64,000 nt of DNA from assembly GCA_013397455.1 (NCBI GenBank), contig VYZB01000533.1, forward strand, positions 235,354 through 299,353, in the 5' to 3' direction. Below the pieces are notes generated by a model, which saw nothing but the letters and a program-made list of their open reading frames with translations, was not told the origin of the DNA and made no database searches. The translations under genes were made by a program, and so were the position numbers. Positions 1 through 14,059 of this stretch are shown in pieces (position 1 is the stretch's first letter; every line of letters begins with the position of its first letter). Source of the DNA: Crotophaga sulcirostris (taxonomy: Eukaryota; Chordata; Aves; Cuculiformes; Crotophagidae).

Positions 1-215
1 CCTTCAAGATTACATTCTTAAAGTACGTCCAGCCTTCCTGGACCCCCTTGCCATTAAGAACTGCTTCCCAGGGTACTTTCCTTACTAGTTCTTTAAATAA
101 TCCAAAATCTGCCTGCCGGAAGTCCAGCATGGATGTCCTATTCCTGCCTTTCCTAGTTACGTTGTTCACAAAAAGGTTGGTCACACTTTGGTTAAAGCCT
201 CTGTGGTAGAGGAGA
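1..215 (-). mobile_element. CR1-like LINE ORF2 fragment, cut by window edge
   Basis: On the minus strand this stretch translates, without stops in one frame, into the linker that lies between the endonuclease and reverse transcriptase domains of avian CR1 ORF2. Recognisable pieces are LDFRQADFGLFKELV and PWEAVLNGKGVQEGW. The fragment continues beyond the left edge of the window (towards the RT domain) and homology fades rightwards at about 215. The family assignment rests on the conserved DFR-ADF-LFKEL and PWE...GKGVQ patterns, from memory of CR1 proteins. The exact subfamily and right boundary are uncertain. Confidence 0.65.
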
Positions 216-3200
216 CCCAGAGATTTTCTCCTTCTTATCAAGTAATAGGAGTAAAATTAACTCAACTTTTTAAATGGCTTGTGTACAGGGTTTGCCAAAA
301 TTACCTTCTGAAGACAGACTCATCCCTGTGAATAGTTTCAAGATAAGCTAAAAACTTGGATTTAATTGTAAGAGAGTAAGAACCAAACAGAGTATGTCTT
401 GGGAGGAGGGGGGAAGTTTATATTTTATTTTTTAATATAGTAAACACCATTATCTTGTGGATCACTGGCAGAATCATTTATTTTTGACATGTAGACACAA
501 ACTGAATATTAAGCTGACCTTACTAATCTCAGTAAAATGAACAAATCAGGTGATTAAAGATATTTGCATGTTTCTGTGATTACATGATTGTCTTTTAATA
601 CAGCTGGTCACATAATTTAGTGGAAAACTCTGGTGAAAAAACCCAAAACTATGATAACAAAAAATTCCTTTCAGAATATATCAGCTTCTGTACTGTATTT
701 ACTTATTACAAATCTCCAGTTATTTTTGGATGAATCCTTTATTCTCTCCAGCTAATACTAATTCTATAAGGCTGTGAGTTTGCTCTTTGCTACAGGCGTA
801 TTCATTATCAGTTTTTAATTTAGAGATATTAAAGCAATTTGAATATGCACTACTTATAAAACTGAAAAAGTGTAATAGTTGATAAGCAGAATTAAAGGCA
901 AAGAATAAGGCAATGTTTGTATTGATCTATGTCAAACAGAAGACAACTGCTAGACTTTGGCATACATTCAGACTATCTGTTTGCTTTTTAGAGATGGATC
1001 AAAACCTCATTAGACAATAAAGAATGAAAGTCATTATGGGAATATTAATGACTAATAGCCAAAAATAAAAACCTCAAAAGGGAAGAATGTTCCTAACTAA
1101 GCTTTGTCTCTATTTGTAATATATCTGCCTTGCATACATCCATTTTGTAGATTAAAAGAACCACCTCCAGTTCAGAGCTTCACATAATACTTCATGTGTG
1201 ATTTATGTAGGAATATTAATACTAAACCACCTACATGGAAGATGCTGAATTTTGTGATGGCTTGGGGAGGAGGGAGGTTGTTTGTTCTTTTTCCTAAAAA
1301 AGCTGTAAAAAATCTCATCAGCCTAAATTGTTGCTTCAGACATTCTACATAGCGGTGTGCCAAAGTGTCGATGTCATGGATGGAGCGAGAGGGAAGAACT
1401 TTGGTTGTAAGAGAGAAGCAGCGATACATTTCATTGATATAAAACAGTGAGTTAACAACTTGCAATGAGAAATGTGGCAGTGATTTAACAAGATTCAATG
1501 GCAAGGTGCAGTTGAATATTTACTGCGCAGAGGACAGGGTGTCAACAGAACTATCAGGGAGATCCTATCGTTGCATCATAAGGTTCAGAAATTACCCCTT
1601 TGCTCTGTAAACTCCTTCTCAAAGAGGAGTCTAGTTGCAGGTGGATCCAGACTTAGCCCCAGACTTGGTCAACAATTTACGTCCAAAGTATTATATATGT
1701 GCAATTGATCCTTTACATCACTTAGAGCTAAAATTTTCCAAGTTAACATGCTATTAGACACTTACTGAGGATCTATTGCAGCAAGAAATCTCTCAACCTG
1801 GAGGAATAACCTTGGGAGGCATCCCTGCTCAAGGGGAGATCCTGGGATGCAGCTCCTTGTTGTTCAGGAGAGCTCAACGCGCCTTGGACTGTCCACTAAT
1901 TGTAGAGTAAGATGGCTGACGTACAATACCAAGATGTCGGTGTCACTGTTCCAGACAGTCGTTGGCAGCTGTGTTGCCATCTGTCTCCTCAAAGTCCAGC
2001 GTTGGCCAGGTGCAACCATCATCATCCCTCACTGGTGGTTATGGCTTTGGGGGAAGGGGGGGTGTGGTGGGCGTGCACACCACCACATACGTGTTAAATG
2101 TTTACAAATTCCAAATTTGGGGTTGAATATGTGCCAATCCCTCTTCTGCTGTGAGCACACCAAAATTACTGTAGACCTTTCCTGATATTTATGGTGTCAG
2201 AATGGATTTCTAGCAATTTTATTTAAAATTATGCAATCATTTAGTAGTTATCACTCATTATGACTCCAAAGTTTTCTGTGTCTGGGCAACCAATACAGGA
2301 TTTCTTGCAGGCTCCTGTTTTTCAAAGGCTGGAGCAGACATCACATCTCTCTGCGGAATTCTGCATGGTTTTAAAGGTCTAACTCTTAGCTTAACAAATA
2401 TCTGACACATGGTACTTCTGCAGATTAGGTGGGTTCACGGGCTTAGGGCTCACTACAAGTGTCCTGTTTGGTTTAGGGATAGGGTGTGAATACAGGAAGA
2501 TTCAAACTCTTCCTTTGATGGGGACTGTCCCTTCTTTGAAATATAATCAGTGCTGGCAGATTACTTTGTTGTGCTAAAAACTTGCTTTTATTTTCCATAA
2601 GTGACTGGGAATGTTTCTGCTAATAACTTCTAGAATGGACAGAGTGGTTTCATGACTGAGTCTCACCTCACAGCTGAGGCAGCTTTTGTAGCCTTGTAGC
2701 CTCATAATGCAGTAGTGCCATTGCTAGAAATGCATCACAGGTTTTGTACAGAGTTTGCAAGGCCTCAGGACTGAAGCTCATTGGGCTTGCTTTGCTAGAA
2801 ATCTTATTGACCTGACTGGAGTTTTGTTTTTACTTTATTTAACGGTAACAGCAATTTTTCTAATGACTATGTGCCTATGTCTAATTGTTCTTTAGTTTTG
2901 CTTAGCATTCTATGGTACAGCCATGGTTTCAGTATCGGTAGCCGTTAAAATAGTTGTTCTGTGCAAAGCAAGATACAACTTTTTTGTTGTGATACAGTGG
3001 AGAGAAATAACAGGTCTGGTGTCATAGCAGAGGCCTTGAGAAGCAGGTACCTGGGATGCAGTGTGGAGGGCTGTGGGCACAGGATGGTAAGAGCTGAGAC
3101 ATCGGCCAGTTCTGAAGGTCCCAGCCCACCAATGACCGGTTAAAGAAACACAAACCTGGAGCTGGACAAAGCTCTTTGTAGAAATAGCAAAGAATTACAG

Positions 3201-6200
3201 AAAATTGCAAGTATTCCACATACATATATAAAAATAGTAATGTATATTAAAATCAGATGTAATATGAAGTTGCAGACCAGTGAAAAAAGAAGAGGTGTGA
3301 AACCATAATAGAAAATGTGTATGTGGCAAAAAAAGGAAGGTGAGTAAGAATGAGAAATGAACATTATATGCCTCCTGGCAAAGGAATTTGGGTGCTGATG
3401 ATTTACTCCCCACTTTTTCTCCAACTAGGTGGAAAATATTGACATTAGGATCCAGAGAAACAGTAGAGAGTGAGCATAACACCAAAAAAAAGGGTAGAAA
3501 CTAAGAACTATGTGTATTACATTTTAAAATATATTATTATGGAGACTCTCTTCCTTTTTTCGTTTTGTAATAATTAGATCTGGGCTGATAATAATTCTTT
3601 GATTAAACTATTAAGATATCATTTATCCTATGCATAAATCATTATCTTTACTTATAAGATGTATTTAACCTTTTTTGACATAAGATTTTAAGCATAGCTT
3701 ATCTTAAGCATGGCTGCTTAACACAACTTAACCACATCCTGCCTGGACTTACCTATTGGTGACCTCAACTATACGGCAAGGAAAAGCCTTGTAGGGACTC
3801 CCTGTGCATGGAACTCCAAAATAAACTTCTTGGATACAGAGGGGAGATCTTTTTGTCTGTTAATGGATAACAAATGCAATTTTGAATTGCTTGGTGTGAC
3901 AACAGGGGAGGTAATGTTGCATTGGTTCAAAATTATGGCAGTGTACCCCCTCATATGACTCCGGCTGATTTCGACTATAGCTTTTTTCCTATAAAGCATT
4001 ATACATGAGGACTTCCTTGTGATACATAAGGTACAAATCATAGTGTAAATACATACCTGTACACTTCTCTTGTGGCACTGTCTCTACCTACCTGAGTTTC
4101 CTCAGTTCTCCATTTAGTTGCCAATAAATTCTGAATTGTTTTCCAGGTACTATGTGTTCTTGCATGAGTTTTTAAAGCATCACAGGGATTCAGTACTTTG
4201 ATTTCCTCTAAAATTAATGGTTGTTGTGTGGCCAAAGCACTGCATAAGAAATATGAAAAAATGAAAATATGTCTGTCATCCTAAACATTCCATTTATTTT
4301 TTTTTATAAAATGTATTTATACACAGCTAGAAAGAGACCGAGTATTTCTGTTTCTTTTATAACTTACTAGTAATATAGAGAGGCTTCTAATAGTTGTCAT
4401 TTACCTTAATGGCATCCGTTTCTGTGGAACATCTAAATGAAGTTGGTCTTCATGCTATTTCTAGACTGATACTGATCAAAACCAATAATAAAGCAATTTC
4501 TACAGAACTTGGGAAATAACTGCCTGTACAATTATATATATATATTCCCGTAGGACCATGAGGCCCATTAAATCAAGCCCTTATGGTGCTAGCTGCTGTA
4601 TAGAATAGTAAGACAGCCCTAGCCCTGCTAAAAGGGGGTGAGTTGGATAGAAAAAAAATATGCATGAGGGAAGATAAGGCACTGAAGCGATACCTGCAGA
4701 GCTTTTGGGTTCTCCAGAAATGCAGTTCTGTGCTCTATGTACTGTCTTACCTTAGACAGCCCCCACGTTCTACATCTTTTCTCCTCAAATACCAGAGCTG
4801 AATGAATAGCCAGGGCAAAGAGAACTCCTGGAATATGTTTTCAAAGTTTAAGGAAAACTACCTTTCTGCACTTTCCCTTTATCACTTCCTAGAAACATCG
4901 TCACAGTTAGATTTTCATAGCATTAGTACTTGCAAAATCTATGATTTACTTATTTCCCACAATAGAAAATCAAAAGCTTCATGGGCCTGCTTATCCCTGA
5001 CAGACATGGATAAAATTACTTTGTACATGTGTACAAAATCAGGACTCTGTTATACCATAAACACAAATCTATGCTAGCCAAAAGCATGTTTTAGATACAG
5101 ATATAAGATCTGAGTTGCATTCTTGTTGCTTAATTACAGTTCTCCAATACAGAACAGAACATGTGACTCCAACAACGATGGAGATATAAAATGAATATTT
5201 GCCAAATTAACCCTTGGCATTCATGCCACCTGAACCCCAGGTATTCAGGAGATTGTGAATTGAAGTTTGAAAAATGAAAATTACTTCTGAGGGTTAAAGA
5301 CAGAAAATGTGCAGAAGCTAAGTTCATGAGCCTATTATTTGCAACAGAAACAACACTTTTAGACTGCAAAAAAGCATCATGAGTTGTTCTTTAGTGCTCC
5401 CTCTGGTTGATACCAGGAACTGTGGCTTCAAGGGAAACACATTTGAAACTGGAAGAGGGAGAATGACTGAAATTTAGATGAAGTGAAGAGGAAAATGTGA
5501 AAGAGATAAAACTTCCTGAAAAGCCAAAGGTGTTATTTTCCCTTAGAAATAAATTATCCCAATGGGAGGTGACATTCAAACCTGTCAAAGCAGAACCTGT
5601 TCCAAGACTAAACTTGACTGTAACCACACATGTCCTTAATGTATGATTAATGAGCCATGATAGACATACATCAGGTCAGTGATGCTGATACTGGCAGATG
5701 GAGAAACTTTTTTAACAGAACTCCCTGAATGATTCGTCTGTGGTAAATGCAGCAGAAAGGATTACACTTAGCTAAATGCAACTCGACGTGAAGAGTGATA
5801 GGAATTTGCTTTAGGGGATTGACTCATTTATTCATGAGAAGGAAATTATCATAATGTATTTTTTATTTAGTATCCATAGATATTCCCAGACTTACCTGTG
5901 TGTAGGGCTAATCTGTTTATATGCTTGAGACTTGAGAAATAAGCCAAGCACATGATGGGTCAGAAGAGAAAAAAACCACAAATTCAAGGGAACTTGTTGC
6001 TCATAGGAACTCTGAAGTTTATGGTTAAGCAGCTCTTTTTCTGCCCACCTGGATATGCAGCCAGAGGCCCTGGCCCTGTTTTGGCATGCTTCAGTGCTGG
6101 CAGCTGTGAAGGATTATTTGGAGAAAAGAATGCTATGGCGTGTGCAGGTAATCCCAGAATGCATATAAGTGAAATAGAAAAGTATTAGGGGGCTGCAGCA

Positions 6201-9200
6201 AGGGCCAGATATCCCCCACTGTCTCTGCTAGCAGGGTTTTTTGAGTTTTTGTTCGGAATAAAAGAAAACTAATTACTCACCTCAGCATCAGGATAGTACA
6301 AGAGGTGTTTGCACCATTCTGCCTGTTCCAGCCTCCTGACTCCCTACTACTGGTTCAATTGCTCATTTAATTTTAAAAACCAGCAGCAATGGCCAGATGT
6401 ATCAATGAAACTGCAGTAACAATCCAATGGGCACAGAGGTGTCCTTTATAGCCCCATTGCAACAAAATGCCATCACTACACACCCTTCGTTGCCACAGAC
6501 AGCTTTATGACTCTTAGCCTTCCACCATTATCCAGCTTTGTGAAGGCACCAGGGGAAGCACTCCCCTGTTTGGACAATTGAGTATTGTCTTATCAGTGAA
6601 GTCTGACAGCACCATTCAAAGCAAGGGGGTTTGAAACCCTGAAGAACAGTGTCGCGCTGATGTGACGGCAAGGATATAGGTCAAGTGACTGTGGGATGCC
6701 ACATCCAGCAGGTATAACCAGTCTAATCCCCTTCTGGAGACAGTGTGCTGTGGGTGTTTGGATTCAACACCTCCTTCCATTTTGAGTTCAGAGTCTTTGA
6801 ACTAAAGTTTAGCCTCAACCACAAAATATTTAAAAGACAGTGCCTATGACTGTAGCACTCTTGAACTTCTTGGAAAAAAACAGTCCTCTAAAGGAGGACT
6901 GGGCAGCTGGCTGCAAGGTGCCCTGAGAGGTGCCCTCAGTCTTTGGAATCACTGCCCAGCAAAGCAACTCAGCCTTCTCTAAACAGTTCTCTCTATGAAT
7001 CCTGTTAAGGTTTCAAAAGGCTGACCTTCTGGTTTGTTTAGAAAATGACACTGTGAGAAAAAAAAAAATTCTACAGGAAACAGCTGTTACCCTGATTTGG
7101 TTGGTCTCTGACTGCATTAAGGTTGCCATTAGAAAAATTCATCCGTAAATTTAAGGCTAAAATCTTGCCTGAGGCGAGATTAGGCAAACAGAGAGATTTA
7201 AAAGCCCCTCTGTTTCCACACTGCCTGGAGTGTTGGTACTGCAATAAAAGGCACTTCAAAAGCCCTGGGCTACTAAACTAGTTTTAGATTTCATTGTAGA
7301 GAACAGTCTTTAAGATACTGACGGCCTTTAGAGGTAAATGAAAACCCACAAGCAGTTGCATCAGTAAAGTCCTGTTGGTTTACCCACTGCAAACCTCCTT
7401 GTATGGTCCCACCACAGTTTGCTGAAAGCATTCTCAAGATGGGCATCATGCCATCTGCTAATAAACTAGGGAGAACTATAGGAACACACTCTCCAGGATA
7501 TCTTCATACCCAGGCTGGAGAACCATGTGTGCCTTTGGGTGAAAGCAGAGAATGTTCAGGAGAATGAAGAGATGAAGCTGTTCAGGAGACTTTCCATAGC
7601 ACATAGCTTTTAAAATCTGGCTTTTTGATCCCTGGAAAATACCTTAAATTTGCACCTAACAATTAAGTCGTTGTTCCAAGATGATGCCAACATATTTCAT
7701 GTTCCTTGCTCCCTCTAGCATATATTACCTCACAAATCACATGCCTTTTTTGGTTGTCCAATGCTGAAGACAGAATTTTGCATTTCCTTATTTCTGTGAC
7801 TCAAGGCAGGAAGATCTAGTTCTGCTGTGTGGTCTCTTCCCGCACTTGTAATAATAAAAGAGTTCTCCATTGAGGTTACTTCAGTTCAGAGCCATTACAC
7901 AAGTGTGGCGTGCTGCTCTATCGCCCAGCAAAATGCAGTCACTTCTAGGTTGAAATGGAGGAAGTGTATTAACAGCACAGCACAGAGGATACCAGAGAAG
8001 AGAAGACTTCTGAGTTAAAAAAAAAGAGAAACAGCCTAAGTGTGTGTGAGGGTAGTGGATGCCTTGTGCAGTAGTCTGCCAGCAGTGGCTACAGCCAGAA
8101 CCAATAGTACCTCCATGGCAATTTATTTAAATGCAACTTGCATTTGGGGGGTTTGCTAAGGAAGTATCAGTTCAAACAAGAACAAGCATTCTTGGTGCGA
8201 ATCAGAGCTCCCGGTCTTCTGGGAAAAACCGGGAAAGATGAGAGATGTAAAACATGAGAAGCGGTTCCAGCGGGGCAGATACCTGCATGTTAGATCGATG
8301 CTCCTCATGAAAGCATGAAAGCACAGCTGCTTCTAACACAGCAGGCATGTGAAGGTCGGGGAACTGGAGAATTCTCAGTGTGCACTGATCCTTAATGTAA
8401 CACACTTTGTGACTGTCTGACAGGGCCTTCTGGTAAGAGCTGAGGATAATTTAACAGAACAGCTGTAATTATGGAACAAATACTTCAGGGAAAAGGTACA
8501 GACTTGCTTCCTTTACTTGTTTCCTGGGTAATGCTAAAGTGAGCAGTCATTTGGGAGAAGCAAAGTCAGGGCTATAGAGACATTTTTATTACCATCTCCA
8601 CTGGCATCCACTTCACCTAGGCTACTTGCTTTCCAGTCTCCTCCCCATCAAGTACCATGGTCGGTGACCATGCAACTGTAGGATTAGGAGTATTGTGCAT
8701 CTTTTAAAAAAGCCAATGCCTCCAGGAGATATTTAGTCAATGGGCATCATAAGTCCCTTCTACACTGAACTCACTTGTGATGATTGTCTCAGCCAGTATG
8801 GACTGGGAGTAGGCTGAAGAAAATGGAAGCACAGGTGCTCACCAGACTGCACCTACTTATATCAGCCAGACTCCATCTACTCATAAAAAAACCAAGACTG
8901 CAGTTTTGGAGCTCTCCAGAATCAAACTATGTATCGTTCTTCTTTTGTCAGCAGTTCAGTAGGGGTGTGTGTTAAATCTGAAAATTAATGATGGTGAGTC
9001 CACTCGCTGAGCTGACCGGGGTGTGGTTTTGGAATTTGGTACACATTTTTTTTGAAACCTTAAAAGACACGGAATCCATGTAAGTTCTGGGATAAAACAG
9101 ATGACTCATTACAGAAAAGTGTTGGCCTGCTGAGCCACTGCAAACTTGTCATGACTTTGGAGATACAGTGCTCTAAATAAAAGGGAGATTCGATGAGGAG

Positions 9201-12200
9201 GCAGCAGTAGAGTGGAACGGTGTAGCCTCCCTAAGGTAAGAGTGATGCTCAATTTCATCCAGCAGGTTAAGGGGGAGAAATGTTCAAAGGTGGGTGCTAC
9301 TATAACTGTACTTTTATATACAAGCATGGTGTGAGATTATAGCCCCTTCCTCATGTTTTCTATATGTGCAAGAGATACTAATCTGCAAGAACTTAACCAA
9401 AGCACATGTAGCAGGTGCATGACTCACCCCGTTGTTGCTACAGAATTAGTTCTGTGCCTGTCTTGTGTCAGCCTGTTCTGTGAAACCACTTCCTTAATTT
9501 ACTTTGTCTAGATGTCATGGCTTAATCACTTGGTGCTGAAACCAATCTGGGGTTACAATAAGTCATTCACCTTATGTTTGAAAGCAGGCTGTGTGTGCAG
9601 AGTAAATTAGAGGGAAATTTTCAGGCTAGCATCCATATGACTTCATCAAGAATAATGTGCTGTGTTGCAGAATACATTTACATTATGTAGGACAGATCTG
9701 TTAGACAGCTCGGTGCTAAAAGCTCTAGAGAAATGAAATTTCCAGATTTCCCATACAGCTCAATACTCACTAAGCAATGGGCAGCTGCATGTTTGAGGGG
9801 ACCTGAAATGGCCTGCATCCCTTCTGCTTCATTTTGTGCTCTCCTCATGAAGCAGTGAGCAGAGCTCAAGAGAGGTGAGGATCTAGGACTTAAGTCTAGC
9901 ACTTTTCAGCTGCTAATCATTTCCATTAGGTATTGTCTTACTTACATTCCTTTCTCATGCTCTTTCAAATACTCTTCTGTTACTGACTGGCTCAGTTGTC
10001 AATGTGAAGGACAGGCATGTGGGTATAGGCCGTTCCTATATTCCAGGGGCCTTCCAAGCACCACAACTTGGAAAGCTGCTTTTATGCAAAACCCCTGTGG
10101 TATGACAGACTTGTGAGCACTGTGGAAGAGCAGGCTGGGAGAAAAATAAAAGCTCTTGGGAGCAGTCAGGGAGTCTGTGACCCTCTATATCTGAGAGTCC
10201 TAATCAGCTGGATGCTGCAGAAGGCTGGTTGCATCTGGCAGGAAAAACTGACTGTTGAGAGGGAAGAGACAGGAAGGGCTGTTTCCTAAGCAGTGGGAGA
10301 GTACTGGAAGATTTCTGAGGTTCTCTGAAGGCACTGGGAGCATGTGAAGTGGTACGAGGCAGCATCAGGACATGCTGAAACCAACTGAACTACTGGTCTG
10401 ATGTGTTAAATCAAGCAGATCATCTTTGCCTTTGTGGCTAGAAAGCAGGAAAAACTAGTGGCTTGTGAGGCACACAGTCTTGCAACAAATATGGGCAGCT
10501 CATGATAGGCCTTGCAAAAGCACATAAAACAGTGCTCAGTGAATCCAGTGTTTTTCAAGGACTTACCCTCAGGAACCAAAGTGAACAGGCTTCAACTCTA
10601 ACTTAAAGGTCAAGACTTCTCTTTTGAAGAACAGAGCCACTGATGGTCAAAATCTTTGCAAATTATCCTGTGGCTATCTCAACTTTGATCCAGAAGTCCC
10701 CAAATTAGCTGATGTATCTGAAAACAATGGCTTTCAGGTTCTTCAGATTAGGCTGGATGGGCTAGATGCGGTGAAGTGTGCTCAAAAGAAAAGCTAGTTT
10801 TTTAAGGATTCTGGTTGTTGAGTGCAGATATTGCCTTGTTGTCCTCTTTGAGGCACAAAAAGCAGGCAGAAAGAAGGGCAATGTGAAAAAGAGGTTATTT
10901 CTCCAAGTCTATTGCTTGCATCAGCCCCTCATGACAGTGAGAAAGACGTGTGCCAACTTTGTTTTGTTTCTGCCTGAATACTTGTAGAAAGCCTTTATCA
11001 GCGAGAGTGGTCATAGCAGGAACAAGTTTGTCAGAAGGTAAAAACAGCAGCATGATGCTTAAGTAGCTGCAGTCAGGCATGATCCACCTTAAAGTGACGG
11101 AAACAAAGCTCTGCTTAAACTAAACTGGCTTTATTAAGAGTCTCATTTTAATGGGAGAGGCCAGGTCAGGCTTTTGTTGAATAACAGGGATAACACGTCC
11201 TAAACAGTAAAGTTAAGGTGCAACTTTACTGGTACCCCACAAGTAAACTACAATTCCTAATATTTGAGACTTTCAGCAGTAATTTCAACCAGATCAATTC
11301 CTCTCTTACTGATTTTGATGAAAATTCAACCATGGATTCAGGGATCAAAGCAAAGTGAACACTTGCAGAAGTGCCTGCCCAGGTTTTCTGCAAATCCAAC
11401 ACCAAATCAGTGCCCTGAAATGAAATGCTAAAATGTCTGCCATTTACCACTTCGGGCTGGATTTAACATCAGCTGCTCCCTTGCTAGGAAAATGGATTGG
11501 AAACATTTTAAGCCAGAGCTTATTTTCAAATTGTATTCTTAGGTACCCAGCATTTCTGAGGGCTTTGTAAAACAGAAATGGTATGCTTTTAGGAATGCTA
11601 TTGTCTGACCACCTGAACAAATATTTAAGGTTTTGAAATAACATGTTCTTCCCTGCACACCTCGAAGGTTCATACCAACTTTAGCTTTCCTTCTCTATTG
11701 AAATAAACTTGCAGCCTCTCTGTGTTGTCCTCTGGGTCAGTTGTGCTCTGTGTCAGCATGTTCTGTGAGGTTAAACACATTTATCTCCCCTAGGACTGGG
11801 CCACAAAGTATCTGGAACAATTGCTTCTGGGGTGAGGCAACTGCAAAGAAGACTAGTAGACCTAGAAAACAAGAAAAGAAAAGCACATGATGAGTTTTCA
11901 TTAAAGAAGAAACAAGGCAATGTCAGTCTCCAAGAAACGTAGATAGTTGCTCTACACTTAAAACAGAAAATGGAAGAAATTCTCATAGATGTAATTAAAA
12001 CATAGAAATCAACTGAGCAACGGCATCATGTTTTCTCCATGTTGTTACTATCTTCACACCTACTGCAGTTTAAAACACATAGTTAAATCACACAGTGTTC
12101 TCACATTCAGTCAGATGTGTGTTTCAAGATGAAATCTGCTTGATCATCTCTTATACCTTGTGTTTACAAACAGGAAGTGAAGTGGTGGTATAGGATAAAC

Positions 12201-12440
12201 CCACCAAGGTTTTCACTCATGTAGCTGTCTGTACATCTGCAAAGCACCTGCAGAGTTCCCGACACTATATTTTTTTTTGTTATAATAATCACTATCCTCT
12301 ATCTCTGGTTATACTCAAAACTCAAAAAAGATTAAAACAACGCTCCTTGTGCTATGTACAATTTGAAGCTTGCAAAAGCTGCAATAAATTATTCACAGTT
12401 TATGGGAATTAAATTCCAGAGGAGGGAGAGGAGACAGTGA
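216..12440. other. Intergenic DNA, nothing recognisable
   Basis: About 12 kb of AT-rich intergenic sequence. The longest ORFs (about 110 codons, e.g. 1172-1504 and 1847-2185) have no recognisable family features and no convincing splice context, and they look like chance ORFs. I see short low-complexity tracts only, such as a (TA)n run at 4533-4545 and G-rich sequence at 2047-2070. I recognise no RNA gene or complete transposon here. Old diverged repeats could be present that cannot be seen by eye. Confidence 0.6.
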
Positions 12441-12608
12441 GATGCTGCAAGCCTCTATTACAGAATCTGCGCCGTGCCATTCTTGACATTAACCACCCTC
12501 CTCCTCTCTCAGAAAACAAAGGCCCCCTACAGCACTGCACGAGGGAAAAAAGCAAAAAAGCTGGAGATTTCTTGGCTTCCCTGTGGATCATCAGGTTCCT
12601 TGGGCAGC
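12441..12608 (+). repeat. Local duplicate, copy A (longer copy)
   Basis: This segment is repeated about 2.3 kb to the right (copy B, 14775-14873). Shared blocks are GATGC..CAAGCCTCTATTACAG at the left end and AAAAGC-AAAAA-GCTGGAGAT plus CTTCCCTGTGG and CAGGTTCCTTG at the right end. Copy A carries about 69 extra bases between two TACAG words (12459-12463 and 12528-12532), whereas copy B has a single TACAG at that point. It may be a diverged unclassified transposon or a local segmental duplication. Neither copy has coding features. Confidence 0.7.
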
Positions 12609-13237
12609 TGTTTACAGAACAGCCAGCTTCCCAGCTGGAGTGCCTCAGTCCCATCCATCACTCCTCTGCTGGCTGGTCCTGCTGTGGCATGACAGCTGGC
12701 CCTGGGCACTGAGCTCCCCAGAGCAGTTTTACGTCCTTAAACCACTGTCTGCTCAAAAGCTGCTTAGGAATGTGAACTCTAGTACCTAAGATGCTGACTA
12801 TATATATATAGGCATACTCATATATACACACACTTGTACATACATTAAAAAACTCATATATATGTATATGAGAGTTGATGATCTCTTTCCCATGCTGGGA
12901 ACAGTAAAACAAAGATCAGAGCCTGTCTGGGTTAGTACCAGCGTGAATGACCTGAGCTCCTTAAAGGAGAGCATAAACAGACAAACAGCCTGCAGTGAAG
13001 CCATTTGTCTTCGTTTGTCACCTTAGAGATGAAAAATCTGTTAAAACACCAATATATTTGTTAAAATGACTAAATACAGCCTTACCATTGGTAAGAATGG
13101 TCTACAGAAATTAGCTCGTAAATAAAAGGAAGTGGCGGGTGGGGGAGGGAGGGCAGAGGGGATCCTTGGCACCCCCAGCCCTGCTCTCCTCCCCAGCACC
13201 TGCATGCACGAACTGTGGGGAGGAAGTGGTGCCTCTG
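12609..13237. other. Intergenic DNA with TA/CA low-complexity tract
   Basis: No gene is recognised. The stretch contains an AT-rich simple-sequence region at about 12798-12870, made of TATATA and CACACA runs. The short overlapping ORFs in this part share no family motif and are treated as chance. Confidence 0.5.
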
Positions 13238-13518
13238 TGCTAAATTCACACCTTGAATCCTGTGTTCAGTTTTGGGCCCCTCACTACAAGAAGGACATTG
13301 AGGTGCTTGCACGTGTCCAGAGAAGGGCAACAAAGCTGGTGAAGAGGCTGGAGAACAAGTGTTAATGAGGAGCAGCTGAGGGAACTGGGGTTGTTTAGCC
13401 TAGAGGCTGAGGGGAGGCCTTATCACTGTCCACAGCTGCCTGAAAGGAGGTGGGTGTTGGTCTCTTCTCCCAAGTAACAGGACAAGAGAAAATGGCCTCA
13501 AGTTGCACCAGGGGAGAT
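13238..13518 (+). mobile_element. CR1 LINE fragment 1 of 3 (RT C-terminal end)
   Basis: Plus-strand translation gives the typical C-terminal stretch of CR1 ORF2, with [18 protein letters not shown] and [15 protein letters not shown]. It is followed by DNA of the CR1 3' part (GAACTGGGGTTGTTTAGCCT, CAAGTAACAGGACAAGAG). A stop follows LENKC and small indels break the frame, so the copy is dead. It lacks its own CR1 terminal repeats and is directly followed by a second CR1 3' part, as expected from nested or sequential insertion. Confidence 0.85.
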
Positions 13519-13529
13519 TCAGATTACAT

Positions 13530-13872
13530 AGGATGAGTGAGTTGGGGTTGTTCAGCCTGGAGAACAAGAGAAGGATCATAGCAGCCTTCCAGTACCTGAA
13601 AGGGCTACAGGAAAGCTCCGGAGGGACTTGTATTTACAAGGGCCTGTAGTGACAGGACGAGGGGGAACAGCCTTAAATTGGAAGGGAGAAGATTTAGATT
13701 AGACATTAGGAAGAAATTCTTCACACTGAGGGTGGTGAGGCCCTGGCACAGGTTGCGCAGGGAAGCTGTGGGTGCCCCCTCCCTGGAAGTGTTCAAGGCC
13801 CGGTTGGATGGGGGTGGAACTGGATGGGCTTTAGAGTCCTCTCCAATCCAAACCATTCTGTGATTCTACGAT
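13530..13872 (+). mobile_element. CR1 LINE fragment 2 of 3 (3' end with terminal repeats)
   Basis: A second CR1 3' end in the same orientation begins again at the 'gttggggttgttcagcctgg' region. It runs through the [24 protein letters not shown] part and the 'ccaatccaaaccattctgtgattctacgat' terminal sequence, which carries the degenerate 8-bp ATTCTRYG repeats of CR1. Its 3' UTR is shortened compared with typical full CR1 ends. It is noncoding. Confidence 0.88.
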
Positions 13873-14057
13873 CAGGAAAAATTTCTTTACTGGTTATTAG
13901 GACTGTCAGGCACTGGCACTTGTTGGGTCACCATCCCTGGAGGTGTTTAACAGGAACACGAGGTGGCCAGGGATCCGGTTTAGTAGCCGACAAGTACAGC
14001 TGGACTCGGTGATCTCAAAGGTCTTTTCCAACCAAGCGCTTCCACGACCGTACAATT
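13873..14057 (+). mobile_element. CR1 LINE fragment 3 of 3 (short 3' end)
   Basis: A third, shorter and more diverged CR1 3' end follows directly in the same orientation. It contains the 'ccctggaggtgtttaacagg' block and the 'ctcggtgatctcaaaggtc' plus 'ttttccaacc' block that mark CR1 3' UTRs. It ends in degenerate terminal sequence just before a GC-rich island. It is 5' truncated and noncoding. Confidence 0.8.
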
Positions 14058-14059
14058 CC

